In this document: in pieces, positions 13,169 through 24,680 of the stretch
How positions within the stretch are numbered: position 1 is the stretch's first letter
How the letters are laid out: each line of letters starts with the position of its first letter
Origin: Holothuria scabra
Lineage: Eukaryota; Echinodermata; Holothuroidea; Aspidochirotida; Holothuriidae
Direction: 5' to 3'
Assembly: GCA_037179385.1 (NCBI GenBank)
Contig: CM074184.1
Span: 11,364,001 to 11,428,000, forward strand
DNA: 64,000 nt
The notes under the pieces: model-generated
What the model was told of the DNA's origin: nothing
Database searches by the model: none
The model's input: the letters and a program-made list of their open reading frames with translations, nothing else
Translations under genes and position numbers: made by a program

Positions 13169-15481
13169 GTGAAATTCCGAACTCTCTCCAGTAAAAGTCC
13201 ATGGTCGATAAAAATTTGTTTCAGTCTCATCTCGGATCATAACCCAGTTACCCTCACTTTTGAATCATGCTTTAATAAACGTGGCCCCGGTTACTGGAAA
13301 CTGAATGTTTCTCTGTTAAACAAGGCGGGTTATGTTCAAGTTGTCAAAGATGTTATAGCTCAATCACTGGAAAAATATGCAGATTTAAATCCACATTTGA
13401 AGTGGGAATTATTAAAATGTAATATCAGAGGTGCTTCAATCCAATACTCAGTGAGGGAATGTAAGGAAAGAAATTTTGCAATGCAACAGCTAGAAGATGA
13501 AATTGCTAATCTCGAACTTCAACTTTCTTTAAATCCTAATGACTCCAGGATAAAGGAAAATCTCGATGATAAAAAGACTGAATTCTCTTCATTACTGGAT
13601 ATCAAAACTAAAGGGGTTATTGTAAGAACTCGAAGCCGCTTGTGTCTCGACGGGGAGAGATGTACCAAATATTTTCTCAATTTAGAACGTAAGAACTACC
13701 AAGAGCGTTGTATTAGGAAGTTATGCGTAGGTGACTCGACTATCTCTGCACCAGCCGATATTTTAGAGGAAGAGTACAAATATTTTTCTGTGCTTTATTG
13801 TTCTAATGATGTTACCAATGATTCCATTGAAAGATATGTTTGTTAAACATGTCGGACATTCCACATCTGTCTGAGGTCGATAAAACTAGTTGTGAAGGGG
13901 TTTTAAGTAAGTATGAATGTTCCGCTGTGGTGTCTAATTTAAAAAACGGCAAAACCCCTGGAAATGATGGTTTGCCTGGGGAATTCTACAAATTATTTTG
14001 GCCTGATCTTGCGGATATTATTTTAGAAATGTTTAATTATTCTTTTCAATTGGGAGAACTGCCTTCCTCCTTGAGACAAGGGGTTATTACTCTAATTCCG
14101 AAAAAAGATAAATCGCAACATTATCTAAAAAACTGGCGTCCAATATCCATTTTAAATACGGATTACAAAATATTAACTGGCTGTTTGGCTAACCGCTTTA
14201 AGAAGGTTTTGCCATCTATTATTTCACACGACCAGTGTGGTTTTCTACATAATCGTTATATTGGTGAGTGTATTAGGAAAGTACTTGACATAATATCCTA
14301 TTGTGAAGATAATAACCAGTCTGGGATTCTGTTTTTTGTCGACTTTGAGAAAGCTTTTGATTCAATAGAGAGAAAATTTCTTTTCAGAGCTCTTGTAAGT
14401 TTCAATTTTGGACCAGATATCATCAATTGGATTAACCTAATTTACAATAATATTAAAAGTACTGTTATAAATAACGGCTTTTGGACAAAATATTTTGATA
14501 TATTTAGAGGAGTAAGGCAAGGTTGTCCGCTATCACCATATTTGTTTATTCTTTGCTCTGAAATTCTTGCAATTGCTATCCGGGGAATCAGCATCTTAGG
14601 GGTATTAACATTTGTTATCACGAGTTCCGAATATGTCAATATGCCGACGACATGGTGTTCTTCATTGATGTGTGCAATGAGTCCTATACAAATTTTATCA
14701 AGGTGTTAAATGATTTTTCCTCTAATTCTTCACTCAAGATCAACTATGATAAGTGTTTTGTTAAACGTGTTGGCCCTTGTCGATTACTTGATACCACTTT
14801 CTGTGACTATCTTTCCGTTGTGTGGACTAATGATACTATAACCTATTTAGGTATTAAAATTCTGAATGAAATCCACAATGTTATTAATATCAATTTTGCT
14901 AATAAACCCAAAGTTATCCGTGATTGCTTGAAACCGTGGGAGACTAGAAAATTGTCCCTTATGGGCAAATCTACAATTTTAAAATGTTTAGCTATGCCAA
15001 AATTAACATACTGTCTCTCTGTCTTACCGAATCCTTCTGATGATTTTCTTCATTGCATTCAAAATATATTTTTTGAGTTTTTGTGGGAGGGTAAACCAGA
15101 CCGTATCAAAAGAAATGTGTTAATTAATTCTTACAACGAGGGTGGTTTGCAGATTCCTCATGTAAAAACTGTTTGTGACTCCTTAAAGGCATCCTGGGTT
15201 AAGCGTTTTCTAATGGAGCCAGAGAAGTGGCTTTTCCTGAATGAAATTTTAAGGGAGAAAGGTGGCTTTTATTTCTTTGACTGTAATATACGATATACGG
15301 ATAAAGTTCTAGCACACATCCATATATAATGATTTTTATAGGCATGTCTTGGAAGCTTGGTTTTTGTATAAATTTCGTAAACCCAATTGTAAACGTGAGT
15401 ATTTAGCTGAAAATATTTGGTTCAACTCATTTATAAACATAGATCATAACGTATAGTGTTTATTGAAAGCTGGTTTGACAA
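13169..15481 (+). pseudogene. LINE fragment, copy A: endonuclease end and reverse transcriptase, broken
   Basis: Non-LTR retrotransposon ORF2 remnant. 13169-13846 encodes the end of an AP-type endonuclease (motif SDHNPVTL) plus the linker. 13840-14709 encodes RT domains including FVDFEKAFDSI (catalytic Asp) and GVRQGCPLSPYLF. A one-base deletion in a G run near 14582 shifts frame, so the YADD box (QYADDMVFF in copy B) falls outside the main frame; 14652-15329 carries the thumb region. A further frame change near 13846 is shared with copy B. The listed frames open at GTG or TTG codons, not true starts. Most of the endonuclease and any ORF1 are missing, and the 3' end is cut by the tandem junction. 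Confidence 0.88.
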
Positions 15482-18128
15482 TTTTGTCAATTTGTTAGGA
15501 TATGAGTTTCGCAAACTTTAACAAAAAAGCACTTTCTGGAGGTTCCAGAGTCCACTACAACAATTGAATGCACAAAACAAGCAGACAACTGTGTGAATTA
15601 ATGTAAAAATAAGTCACCAATGTTTTGTTGTATAAAGTCAGACTTGATATAAATAGATGGTACATGAGTTATAACAACTAACAAAGTACCTTACCACATT
15701 ATAGCTAACCTGCACTTAGCATAGCTATCTCAGTAAAACCTGTGCATTAATTTTAAGAAGTCTTAGCAAAGCAATCCATTAATAGTCACATTATGTTGTT
15801 TACCTTGGTCGCTGTTGTCTCTTTCAGTTTTCATTATTGTTTTTTTCATTGATTTTCTATATTGTCGACTAATTGTCGGTCAATCATTCACCAACCTTTT
15901 TGTTTTCCTTCTTTTTGTGTACATATCTACATATATTAAAGGGAATAGCAGGTGGATTATTTCAGAGGTGAAAAAGTAATAAAAGTTGAAGATCTAAATA
16001 TGGTCATATGTTTTTATTTGTGCTGTCAGAGTTTACAAATGGGGTGGGGACTTCTGCTTAACAGTTAGGAATGGAAATTAGCAGGTATCACCAAAAGGGA
16101 AAGTGCAGTCTCCCCCAATTCTGATTATAATCTTGCAGGCTATTGTTTTTCATCAATGGCTCCTGAGATTCATGTGACAAAATTTTATTCACTTAATTGT
16201 ATTATTTATACCCATGTAACACAATGATTTTCCTTAGATATGCAATATTTAAGTTCTGAAGGTCCAGGGTACAGGATACCCCTGTGGGTTGTGGTAGTCA
16301 AATGTAGCACATGCCCATGGTATTCCCCACCTGTTGTACAAAGGGAGAGCTTGAAATGGAAAGAACCTTTTTGAAACCATTCTTTGAAACTAAATTTGAA
16401 CCATACTTGCACTGTTCGAACTTTACTTTTTTAGCCAGCTGACACTAATGCATTCTTCTCCATTTCGTTCGAAGTAACATATCCTGTTTGGGTCTGTAAG
16501 CTGCATCCAAACGTTAAGTTTGTTGAATGGTGGGATAATTATGTTACCCTCAGGGGCTTTGACACAACTACCACTGTCGCACCATCCTTGGGCAAGGTCC
16601 ACCTCTATTTGCCCACTGGCTTGGTCATGCTGTTCCCTCTGTGTTTTGGGGTTATAGAATATGCTTTATGTATTCCTTGCCTATTGTGGTTAGTGTGTAC
16701 GACGGAGTTAAATGATCCAGTTTCCAACCAATTGGTTCAAGTCAAGCCGGTTATGGCTTTTTCAGCTGTGGCGCAGGGCCTGTTGTAAGAAGCATCTAAA
16801 TTTTACCGTATTTGAAGCCAAACTTGATCACTTAATTTAACCTTTTATCTATGTGACACTATAACACATTTTTGTTGGAGTGTTCTTAAATCCCGACTAA
16901 CAAATTGAGTCTTGAAATGAAAAGAAAGGTATCTGGAAGAGAAAAAATGAAGAGTGCACCAGTTTGTACATAGAGAATTGGTATGAATTTGCCGAGAGTC
17001 CGGAGCAAATAGTTGTCGCATGCAGCAGTACTGCCCTCGTTTCTGGGGAAGCGCGTTTAAGTTTACACCAAGTTCCCCAACAAATGCAGAAGTGCAAACA
17101 GCTGATTTGTCAACCAATAGGATTGAGCGCGCACAGTATTAAGTAAACCACGTGCAGGCGAAAAGACCCCTTGCGATCACATGCGAATGACGTCGCATAA
17201 GACGTCGCATGACGTCAGTGTGAGATCTATTTTCAGACTGGCTTATTCTATTCTTAAACCGCGAAACCTGGTTTCCCCTTCTGTACCATAATGGCTGCAG
17301 GTGGCTTTTATTTTCCATGTTTAGTTCTAACAACCTGTTGTTGTGTGTGCCAATTAATTAAACATACTTGTGTGAAGTACTTCGTGCCACCAAGCAACAC
17401 TGATATGTCAAGACTTAAACGTGTTGTCTTGCCAAAATAGCCTACATCAACCAGTCGACCATGAACGGGACGAATTGTATTAACAGTTGCTCATAATATC
17501 GCAATTTCAACATTTTCCTCTGTTAGCTTTCAACAGGTTCATTCTGCCTGACGTTCCTTCCCAAATTAAGATATTTTTTAAATTATTAACTTCCTGTACT
17601 GCTGTAAGATAATTCAATAAATGGTTAAATTAAACGGCAGAGTGGGAAAATGCATGAACTTTGCCGTTATAGCTTTGTATGTAATGTAGTGTAGGCTTGC
17701 TTTAATCTACGTCATGTCTTCGTTGGTTATTTATTTTTCAGAACTGTTGTCACTTGGCTGTTCGAAGTAGAGTATTGTCTATTTGAAGTAAAAAATCGTG
17801 CATAATCGATTGTAGGTAAACGTGGTTCGCGTCACAGTTCAATTTTAAAACAGAAATACGTCTTTTTGCGTGCTCCACATATTAATGACACAGCTGATTC
17901 AGCTAGCAGTTTGGTAAGTTTGGAGCATGCAATGGAGCTGAAATACCTGGACCGATGATCGTTATATAGTTGGTTAGAATAGTGTTGACGGCGATATCGC
18001 TATTTCAATGGTTGGGAAAATCCCACAATAAAGTTTGTCTTTAACTCCGATACATTTTTACACTTGCCCCTTATTTTATCTATTTCGCTTCTCCTCGGGC
18101 AATAATTTTCGTTTTCAGATTCTAAGCT

Positions 18129-18213
18129 GACTGCATGGTCAAGTGGTTAGAACAGAACATCTAACTTGAAGTCGGGAGGTCGGGAGGTCAGGAGTTCGAG
18201 TCCTGACTTGGTC
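18129..18213 (+). repeat. tRNA-derived SINE head (copy B)
   Basis: Duplicate of 12866-12950 within copy B, with identical A-box-like and B-box-like segments. Confidence 0.55.
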
Positions 18214-18421
18214 ATACCGAAGACTTGAAAGATGGACCCTTCTGCCATTGTGCGTGTTGCGCAGCATAAACAATGGACAGATGGAAGGATAGAGTAGGAG
18301 AACAAGCCAGTGAGCCACAACTCAAAAAGTATGTGGCCGACAGGGGAATCCCCCCACTCTGAAAAATTCGGAAATTTGTGACACCAGTCAACTACATTGA
18401 GATCCTTTCAACATTTCTGTC

Positions 18422-19099
18422 GTGAAATTCCGAACTCTCTCCAGTAAAAGTCCATGGTCGATAAAAATTTGTTTCAGTCTCATCTCGGATCATAACCCAG
18501 TTACCCTCACTTTTGAATCATGCTTTAATAAACGTGGCCCCGGTTACTGGAAACTGAATGTTTCTCTGTTAAACAAGGCGGGTTATGTTCAAGTTGTCAA
18601 AGATGTTATAGCTCAATCACTGGAAAAATATGCAGATTTAAATCCACATTTGAAGTGGGAATTATTAAAATGTAATATCAGAGGTGCTTCAATCCAATAC
18701 TCAGTGAGGGAATGTAAGGAAAGAAATTTTGCAATGCAACAGCTAGAAGATGAAATTGCTAATCTCGAACTTCAACTTTCTTTAAATCCTAATGACTCCA
18801 GGATAAAGGAAAATCTCGATGATAAAAAGACTGAATTCTCTTCATTACTGGATATCAAAACTAAAGGGGTTATTGTAAGAACTCGAAGCCGCTTGTGTCT
18901 CGACGGGGAGAGATGTACCAAATATTTTCTCAATTTAGAACGTAAGAACTACCAAGAGCGTTGTATTAGGAAGTTATGCGTAGGTGACTCGACTATCTCT
19001 GCACCAGCCGATATTTTAGAGGAAGAGTACAAATATTTTTCTATGCTTTATTGTTCTAATGATGTTACCAATGATTCCATTGAAAGATATGTTTGTTAA
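18422..19099 (+). pseudogene. LINE ORF2 fragment, copy B: endonuclease C-terminus and linker
   Basis: 225 codons identical to the copy A counterpart except one Val to Met change (YFSMLYC). Contains the SDHNPV endonuclease motif near residue 20, a charged coiled-coil-like segment (about 90-135), then RSRLCLDGERCTKYFLNLE, typical of the region before RT in Tx1/L1-type elements. The frame ends at a TAA near 19097, where the homologous protein should continue in the next frame. Confidence 0.85.
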
Positions 19100-20583
19100 A
19101 CATGTCGGACATTCCACATCTGTCTGAGGTCGATAAAACTAGTTGTGAAGGGGTTTTAAGTAAGTATGAATGTTCCGCTGTGGTGTCTAATTTAAAAAAC
19201 GGCAAAACCCCTGGAAATGATGGTTTGCCTGGGGAATTCTACAAATTATTTTGGCCTGATCTTGCGGATATTATTTTAGAAATGTTTAATTATTCTTTTC
19301 AATTGGGAGAACTGCCTTCCTCCTTGAGACAAGGGGTTATTACTCTAATTCCGAAAAAAGATAAATCGCAACATTATCTAAAAAACTGGCGTCCAATATC
19401 CATTTTAAATACGGATTACAAAATATTAACTGGCTGTTTGGCTAACCGCTTTAAGAAGGTTTTGCCATCTATTATTTCACACGACCAGTGTGGTTTTCTA
19501 CATAATCGTTATATTGGTGAGTGTATTAGGAAAGTACTTGACATAATATCCTATTGTGAAGATAATAACCAGTCTGGGATTCTGTTTTTTGTCGACTTTG
19601 AGAAAGCTTTTGATTCAATAGAGAGAAAATTTCTTTTCAGAGCTCTTGTAAGTTTCAATTTTGGACCAGATATCATCAATTGGATTAACCTAATTTACAA
19701 TAATATTAAAAGTACTGTTATAAATAACGGCTTTTGGACAAAATATTTTGATATATTTAGAGGAGTAAGGCAAGGTTGTCCGCTATCACCATATTTGTTT
19801 ATTCTTTGCTCTGAAATTCTTGCAATTGCTATCCGGGGGAATCAGCATCTTAGGGGTATTAACATTTGTTATCACGAGTTCCGAATATGTCAATATGCCG
19901 ACGACATGGTGTTCTTCATTGATGTGTGCAATGAGTCCTATACAAATTTTATCAAGGTGTTAAATGATTTTTCCTCTAATTCTTCACTCAAGATCAACTA
20001 TGATAAGTGTTTTGTTAAACGTGTTGGCCCTTGTCGATTACTTGATACCACTTTCTGTGACTATCTTTCCGTTGTGTGGACTAATGATACTATAACCTAT
20101 TTAGGTATTAAAATTCTGAATGAAATCCACAATGTTATTAATATCAATTTTGCTAATAAACCCAAAGTTATCCGTGATTGCTTGAAACCGTGGGAGACTA
20201 GAAAATTGTCCCTTATGGGCAAATCTACAATTTTAAAATGTTTAGCTATGCCAAAATTAACATACTGTCTCTCTGTCTTACCGAATCCTTCTGATGATTT
20301 TCTTCATTGCATTCAAAATATATTTTTTGAGTTTTTGTGGGAGGGTAAACCAGACCGTATCAAAAGAAATGTGTTAATTAATTCTTACAACGAGGGTGGT
20401 TTGCAGATTCCTCATGTAAAAACTGTTTGTGACTCCTTAAAGGCATCCTGGGTTAAGCGTTTTCTAATGGAGCCAGAGAAGTGGCTTTTCCTGAATGAAA
20501 TTTTAAGGGAGAAAGGTGGCTTTTATTTCTTTGACTGTAATATACGATATACGGATAAAGTTCTAGCACACATCCATATATAA
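19093..20583 (+). CDS. LINE reverse transcriptase, copy B, 496-codon open frame (L1/Tx1-like)
   Basis: RT of a non-LTR retrotransposon, the enzyme of target-primed reverse transcription. Motifs in order: GKTPGNDGLPGEFYK, NWRPISILNTDYK, FVDFEKAFDSI (motif A Asp), GVRQGCPLSPYLF (motif B), QYADDMVFF (motif C, catalytic Asp pair), then a thumb region with LSLMGKSTILK and FLWEGKPDRIK. Motif order and IRGNQHLRGI suggest the L1/Tx1 group. The open frame starts at a TTG after an upstream stop, so no genuine start exists. It stops at 20583, while homologous LINE protein continues in another frame. Dead as a whole element, although the RT core is intact here. Confidence 0.9.
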   Translation: MLNMSDIPHLSEVDKTSCEGVLSKYECSAVVSNLKNGKTPGNDGLPGEFYKLFWPDLADIILEMFNYSFQLGELPSSLRQGVITLIPKKDKSQHYLKNWRPISILNTDYKILTGCLANRFKKVLPSIISHDQCGFLHNRYIGECIRKVLDIISYCEDNNQSGILFFVDFEKAFDSIERKFLFRALVSFNFGPDIINWINLIYNNIKSTVINNGFWTKYFDIFRGVRQGCPLSPYLFILCSEILAIAIRGNQHLRGINICYHEFRICQYADDMVFFIDVCNESYTNFIKVLNDFSSNSSLKINYDKCFVKRVGPCRLLDTTFCDYLSVVWTNDTITYLGIKILNEIHNVININFANKPKVIRDCLKPWETRKLSLMGKSTILKCLAMPKLTYCLSVLPNPSDDFLHCIQNIFFEFLWEGKPDRIKRNVLINSYNEGGLQIPHVKTVCDSLKASWVKRFLMEPEKWLFLNEILREKGGFYFFDCNIRYTDKVLAHIHI

Positions 20584-21808
20584 TGATTTTTATAGGCATG
20601 TCTTGGAAGCTTGGTTTTTGTATAAATTTCGTAAACCCAATTGTAAACGTGAGTATTTAGCTGAAAATATTTGGTTCAACTCATTTATAAACATAGATCA
20701 TAACGTATAGTGTTTATTGAAAGCTGGTTTGACAAAGGGGTTAAAACTATCTCGGATCTTTGCAATAACGATAATACGTTTAAGGGGTTCCAAGATTTTT
20801 GTGAAGCGTTTGACATTAAAAATGAAAAAAAAAATGAAAATAATATAAAACATGTTTTCGAGAATTCCAAGCAACCTGCTAGAATGTTCTATAAAGATGT
20901 AATATCTTCCATCACTATTTCGCTTGATAATAGTAATAATTTAATACGGAAATGGAAAAGTGACTGTAATTTGGATGACCCTGTTACTTTACTTCAGAAA
21001 GCTTTTATTACTTCTTTTAGATGTACACTAGACCCTGTGTTAAGAAATTTTTACATCGTACTTCTCCGACTAATTCTTATCTTTGTAAAGCTAAGTTGAT
21101 TAATTCCCCAGCCTGTAATTTTAGTAACGGGGACGAACAAACTATTATTCATATGTATTCAACTTGTAAAGTAAAAAGTGCTTTTTGGAAGGAAGTCCTC
21201 TCTTGGTTGAAGCAAAAGAACGTTATAAATACAGATCCATCAACTTCCGAGATGCTGTTGCTGTTTAACGATAATAAGCATTTCCTTTTACTAAACAGTT
21301 AAATACAGTATTTGTTCTATGTAAATATTTCATTTTCTCTAGTAAATACCAGGGAAACACCTTACATCTTCAAGCCTTCCAAAACAAATTACGTTCTCTA
21401 TATGAAACAGAATGCCACGTCTCTCTCCTTAGGAATAAGTCTGCTGTTAATCGTAAAAAATGGTCTTGCATTTTCTGATATCATTCCACCCCCCCCCCCT
21501 CATAGTATATGACCCTTTATCGTTTGACGTAAAATACATGCTTCGTACTATTGACACTAGTTAACTGTTTAATGGGCACCAATTGCGTTGTATTTTGGAT
21601 GTTTTTTTTTTGCACTTTTTCCACCATTTTTTCTCACCTTTCGTTAAAATGTCCCAATTTGTATATATTTATATATCACTGTATGTACATAACGGTTACT
21701 GTTTAGTCCACCGCACATTTTTTATAATGCTGTACATGTCCTGGAGGATGGTCCCTAGCCTTCAGAACATATGCATGACGGGACAAATAAAATAAAATAA
21801 AAAAAAAT
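20584..21808 (+). pseudogene. LINE ORF2 C-terminal region and 3' tail (copy B only)
   Basis: Frames broken by stops and shifts still encode the usual LINE C-terminus: NDFYRHVLEAWFLYKFRK (20582 on), then FIESWFDKGVKTISDL (20710-21099), a zinc-knuckle-like C-terminal segment with INSPACNFSNGDEQTIIHMY and STCKVKSAFW (21021-21302), and a last segment with LRSLYETECHV ending at TGA 21476-21478. The 3' end is an A-rich tail, GGGACAAATAAAATAAAA, at about 21780-21808. Confidence 0.8.
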
Positions 21809-21809
21809 T

Positions 21810-22330
21810 GTTTCAGCAGAGTAAATTTTTTTCCGCGCGCTTCGCAGTTCCTAGTCCAGTAGTGCTCACTCATACTGAAATCAGTTTTGTAAATTTTTCC
21901 GAGCTCTGGAAATGGCAAATCGGAAATTTACCATATTTTACATCAGATCATCATGTGACACTGGCAACTGCAGTGCTTTTTTATATAAATTTCCTTTCAT
22001 CAAATTCCAAATTTTTCTCCAATACTAAGCTCTTGAGTTTTAAATTGTCATCGGAGAACCTCAATTTAAAGGTTTTGGTCAACATGTAGCATCAGCGGTC
22101 TTTGGCTGCCGTGCAATCTCAGAAAATCCCAGCTCTTCATATGTCCTTACAGGAAACCTCAAATCCATCATTTTCTGCAATTAAATATAAGACCCATGTT
22201 TACAAATATTTTTTTTAAAAGTCGCAAACATTACGGCGCGCTTCGCACGCCTCAAGTTACGCTCGTAATACCGTGGTGTTCACACTTTTACGACTAAGAT
22301 TTCAACTAGAGCTAATTAGTTTAGGTCGGG
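21810..22330. repeat. Degraded dispersed repeat (CGCGC-CTTCGC family)
   Basis: Blocks such as CCGCGCGCTTCGCA, GTGCTCACTC and GGAAATGGCAAATCGG recur with variation near 22235-22290, 26485-26600 and 26930-27000. Several old copies of one unknown element. Confidence 0.45.
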
Positions 22331-22429
22331 CACGCAACGGCCCTTTTCTGGTTGTGACCCACTGGTTACAGTTGTTTCCCTACTTCATTGCTTATGCTGA
22401 GCACCAAGCAGCAGTAGCTTCCAGTTTTT

Positions 22430-23490
22430 GGTTTCGATGATAAGAAAAACCCTTTGCATTCATGATGGCGTGTGTGTATGTATGTGTGTGTGTGTGTGTG
22501 TGTGCGTGTGTTTGTGACACCTCTCGTTAACACGATATTCCCAGAAGGGAAAGTCTGACAGTTCTCAAATTTGGCACATAGATGTCCCATATAGAGAGGA
22601 AGAACCCTATTGTTTTTTGGTGGAGGTCAAAGGTCATCTGGGGTCACCAGGGGTCAAAGTCTGAAAACCTTGTTAACGTCATATCTCAAGGTAGAAAACT
22701 TGGATAGATTTTATATTTGGTATGTGGATGCGTTATAGTCAGAAGATGGTCCCTATTGTTTTTGGTGTTTTTGGCGGAGGTCAAAGATCATCTGGGGTCA
22801 CCAGGGGTCAAAGTCTGAAAATCTTGTTAACACGATATCTCAAGGTGGGAAGCTTGGCTAGATTTCATATTTGGTATGTAAATGCGTTATAGTCAGTAGA
22901 CGGTCCCTATTGTTTTTGGTGGAGGACAAAGGTCATCTGGGGTCACCGGGGGTCAAAGTCTGAAAATTTTGTTAACACAATATCTCAAAGTAGGAAACTT
23001 GTATAGATTTCATATTTGGTATGTGGATGCGTTATAGTCAGAGGATGGTCCCTATTGCTTTTGTCGGAGGTCAAAGGTCATCTGGGGTCACCGGGAGTGA
23101 AAATCTGAAAACCTTGTTAACACGATATCTCAAGGTAGGAAGCATGGATAGATTTCATATTTGGGTATGTGGATGCATTATGGTCAGAGGATGGTCCCCA
23201 TTGTTTTGGCAGATATGAAAGATCATCTGGGGTTTCCAGGGGTCAAAGCCCGGAAACCTTTTTAAATATGACCTTTCAAGATAGCTGTTTGTCCATTTGT
23301 CAGTCTGTTGTTTGTATTTCTAGCTATGTATGGCTTTTATGAAGGTGAAAAGGTCATCTGGAATGACAAAATTATTTTTTGAACATGCTAGTATAACATT
23401 TTAATAAGAAGGTAATGGTGCATGATGGCACTCTTTGAAACGGAACATTTATGTATCATCGAAACCTCAATGCATTTTCGCATTCTGGTT
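22430..23490. mobile_element. Helentron-associated (HINE/pearl-like) non-autonomous element 1
   Basis: Left end GGTTTCGATGATA at 22430 is matched by inverted TATCATCGAAACC ending 23466. A (TG)n microsatellite follows the left end (about 22470-22512), then about five tandem units of about 145 bp (22600-23260). The right end has a short stem-loop AATGC...GCATT followed by CTGGTT at 23485-23490. Subterminal inverted repeats, microsatellite, central tandem repeats and a 3' hairpin are the recognised plan of Helentron-associated elements (Drosophila DINE-1, bivalve pearl). No Rep/helicase gene is present, so it is non-autonomous. Confidence 0.7.
22600..23260. repeat. About 145-bp tandem array with nuclear-receptor half-sites, array 1
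   Basis: Five units; the GGTCATCTGG block starts at about 22632, 22786 (variant), 22931, 23076 and 23221 (variant). Each unit carries AGGTCA-like half-sites as DR1, then GGGTCA twice at 4-bp spacing. Two of the DR1s (AGGTCAAAGGTCA) are perfect. Confidence 0.85.
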
Positions 23491-23502
23491 AGTCTTCGGT
23501 AT

Positions 23503-23646
23503 AGACCTATTTCCAAATAGCAATTACAATGAATTGTAGGATAGAATTTTGGGGTTTGCGTCAATTTTAAAATGCTATTGACAAAAATGACAAACACCAA
23601 AACTCTATCCCACAATTCATTGTAATTGCTGTTTGGAAATAGGTCT
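23503..23646. repeat. Foldback element, 56-bp arms
   Basis: Left arm 23503-23558 (AGACCTATTTCCAAATAG...) and right arm 23591-23646 (...TTTGGAAATAGGTCT) are near-perfect reverse complements around a 32-bp centre. Consistent with a small foldback MITE. It lies 13 bp after the right end of Helentron-like element 1. Confidence 0.8.
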
Positions 23647-23659
23647 GTGATGAGAAGAA

Positions 23660-24680
23660 TACGAAATCGAGAACTCTCAGTGGCAAGTCGGATGTTCTGA
23701 GTAGGCTACTTGACGCGGTGCTGAAGGATCGCTAAGGAAAGACTGCCCCAGAAAAGTTTCCGCCCAAAACATTCATAATCTGAATTACGCCCCCCCCCCC
23801 CACCCAACCTCATTTCAAGACGTCGCCACTCTTCAGTATCTTGTCCATCACAATTGCCATGTTCTTCCAAGTTAAATTTTGTCCCTCGAAAATTAAAAAG
23901 TGACAGTCCAGCCGACGGACTTGTATAACAGACAGTTGCTTGGCAACTGGTATTGCACTTTGTCGGGCAGATTCAGATGAGTATAATGCAAATCAATACT
24001 ATACGAATATAAGAGGTGATCATATAGTTTTACTCCGCGCGAATACAGCAGCTTTGACCACACATGGCAACATGCAGCGAGTTCCTCAGGGAAACACATT
24101 CGACTTTGACCTTCTGTTTAACATTCCATCGATTACAAACCACATGTGCATATGGCGTGTCACTGACTATTGTATTCAAATAACTAGGAATGTTTACCTA
24201 CGGTAGCTTCTTGCGAACTGCACAAGTGAAATGAGGGCGACATTGGCCGTTTGGACTCTGGTAAATGCCGTGCAGGACGGTTAGGCGGTTTAACAAGTTA
24301 ATGGTCGCATTCTGCCTTACGGTTTGGGGTAGAAAGCAAAAGCAAGGCAACGAATTAAAAGTGCAAATATTGCATAAATTCAGGGTTCATTGCCCCACAA
24401 ACTCCATGGCTCCAGGCTTTCAGTCTAATCTTTTGTAACTCAAGGTTTACGTTTGACAGACACCCCGACCTGCCGACAGACTTTCCATGGTACTGCCAAG
24501 ATTCAGCAATGAGTTGACGAAAGGACGGGCGAGGCTTCGCCGTGCGGAGCTCGCCGAAATCTTTGCCCCCTTTTAAAAAATATGCATGAAAATATGGGGT
24601 TTAGTAGAGACAATTTACAAAGAATAGTCAGGCTTTTGTATAACAGTATAAAGAAATTTGAAAAATTGTATTCTTTTTAC
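23660..24680. other. Intergenic, nothing recognised
   Basis: Moderate GC, a C run at about 23790-23799, no convincing coding frame, repeat or RNA gene. Confidence 0.45.

Larger units (their letters stand above)
10220..15481 (+). repeat. 5.26 kb tandem duplication, copy A
   Basis: Copy A is repeated head to tail as 15482-20735. It begins TTTTGTCAATTTGTTAGG at 10220, and the same sequence restarts at 15482, directly after TGGTTTGACAA inside the LINE. Differences I found: an A5/A6 run near 11684, one A lost near 13062, a C15/C6 run near 13088, one G/A substitution (13791 versus 19044) and a G4/G5 run near 14582. The unit contains about 2.9 kb of non-coding DNA (SINE-like and tRNA-like pieces, a CRE-like cluster) followed by a LINE fragment that stops at the junction. 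Confidence 0.93.
15482..20735 (+). repeat. 5.26 kb tandem duplication, copy B
   Basis: Second unit, nearly identical to copy A over its whole length. Past 20735 the LINE continues (AAGGGGTTAAAAC...) to its A-rich tail, whereas copy A jumps back to the unit start. The duplication therefore arose after LINE insertion, and copy B keeps the original right flank. Confidence 0.93.

Noticed and set aside
19085..19100. Programmed frameshift joining the two LINE frames
   Set aside because: Further shifts and stops downstream (20583, 20707, about 21050) show ordinary decay, and no slippery site with a downstream structure was recognised.
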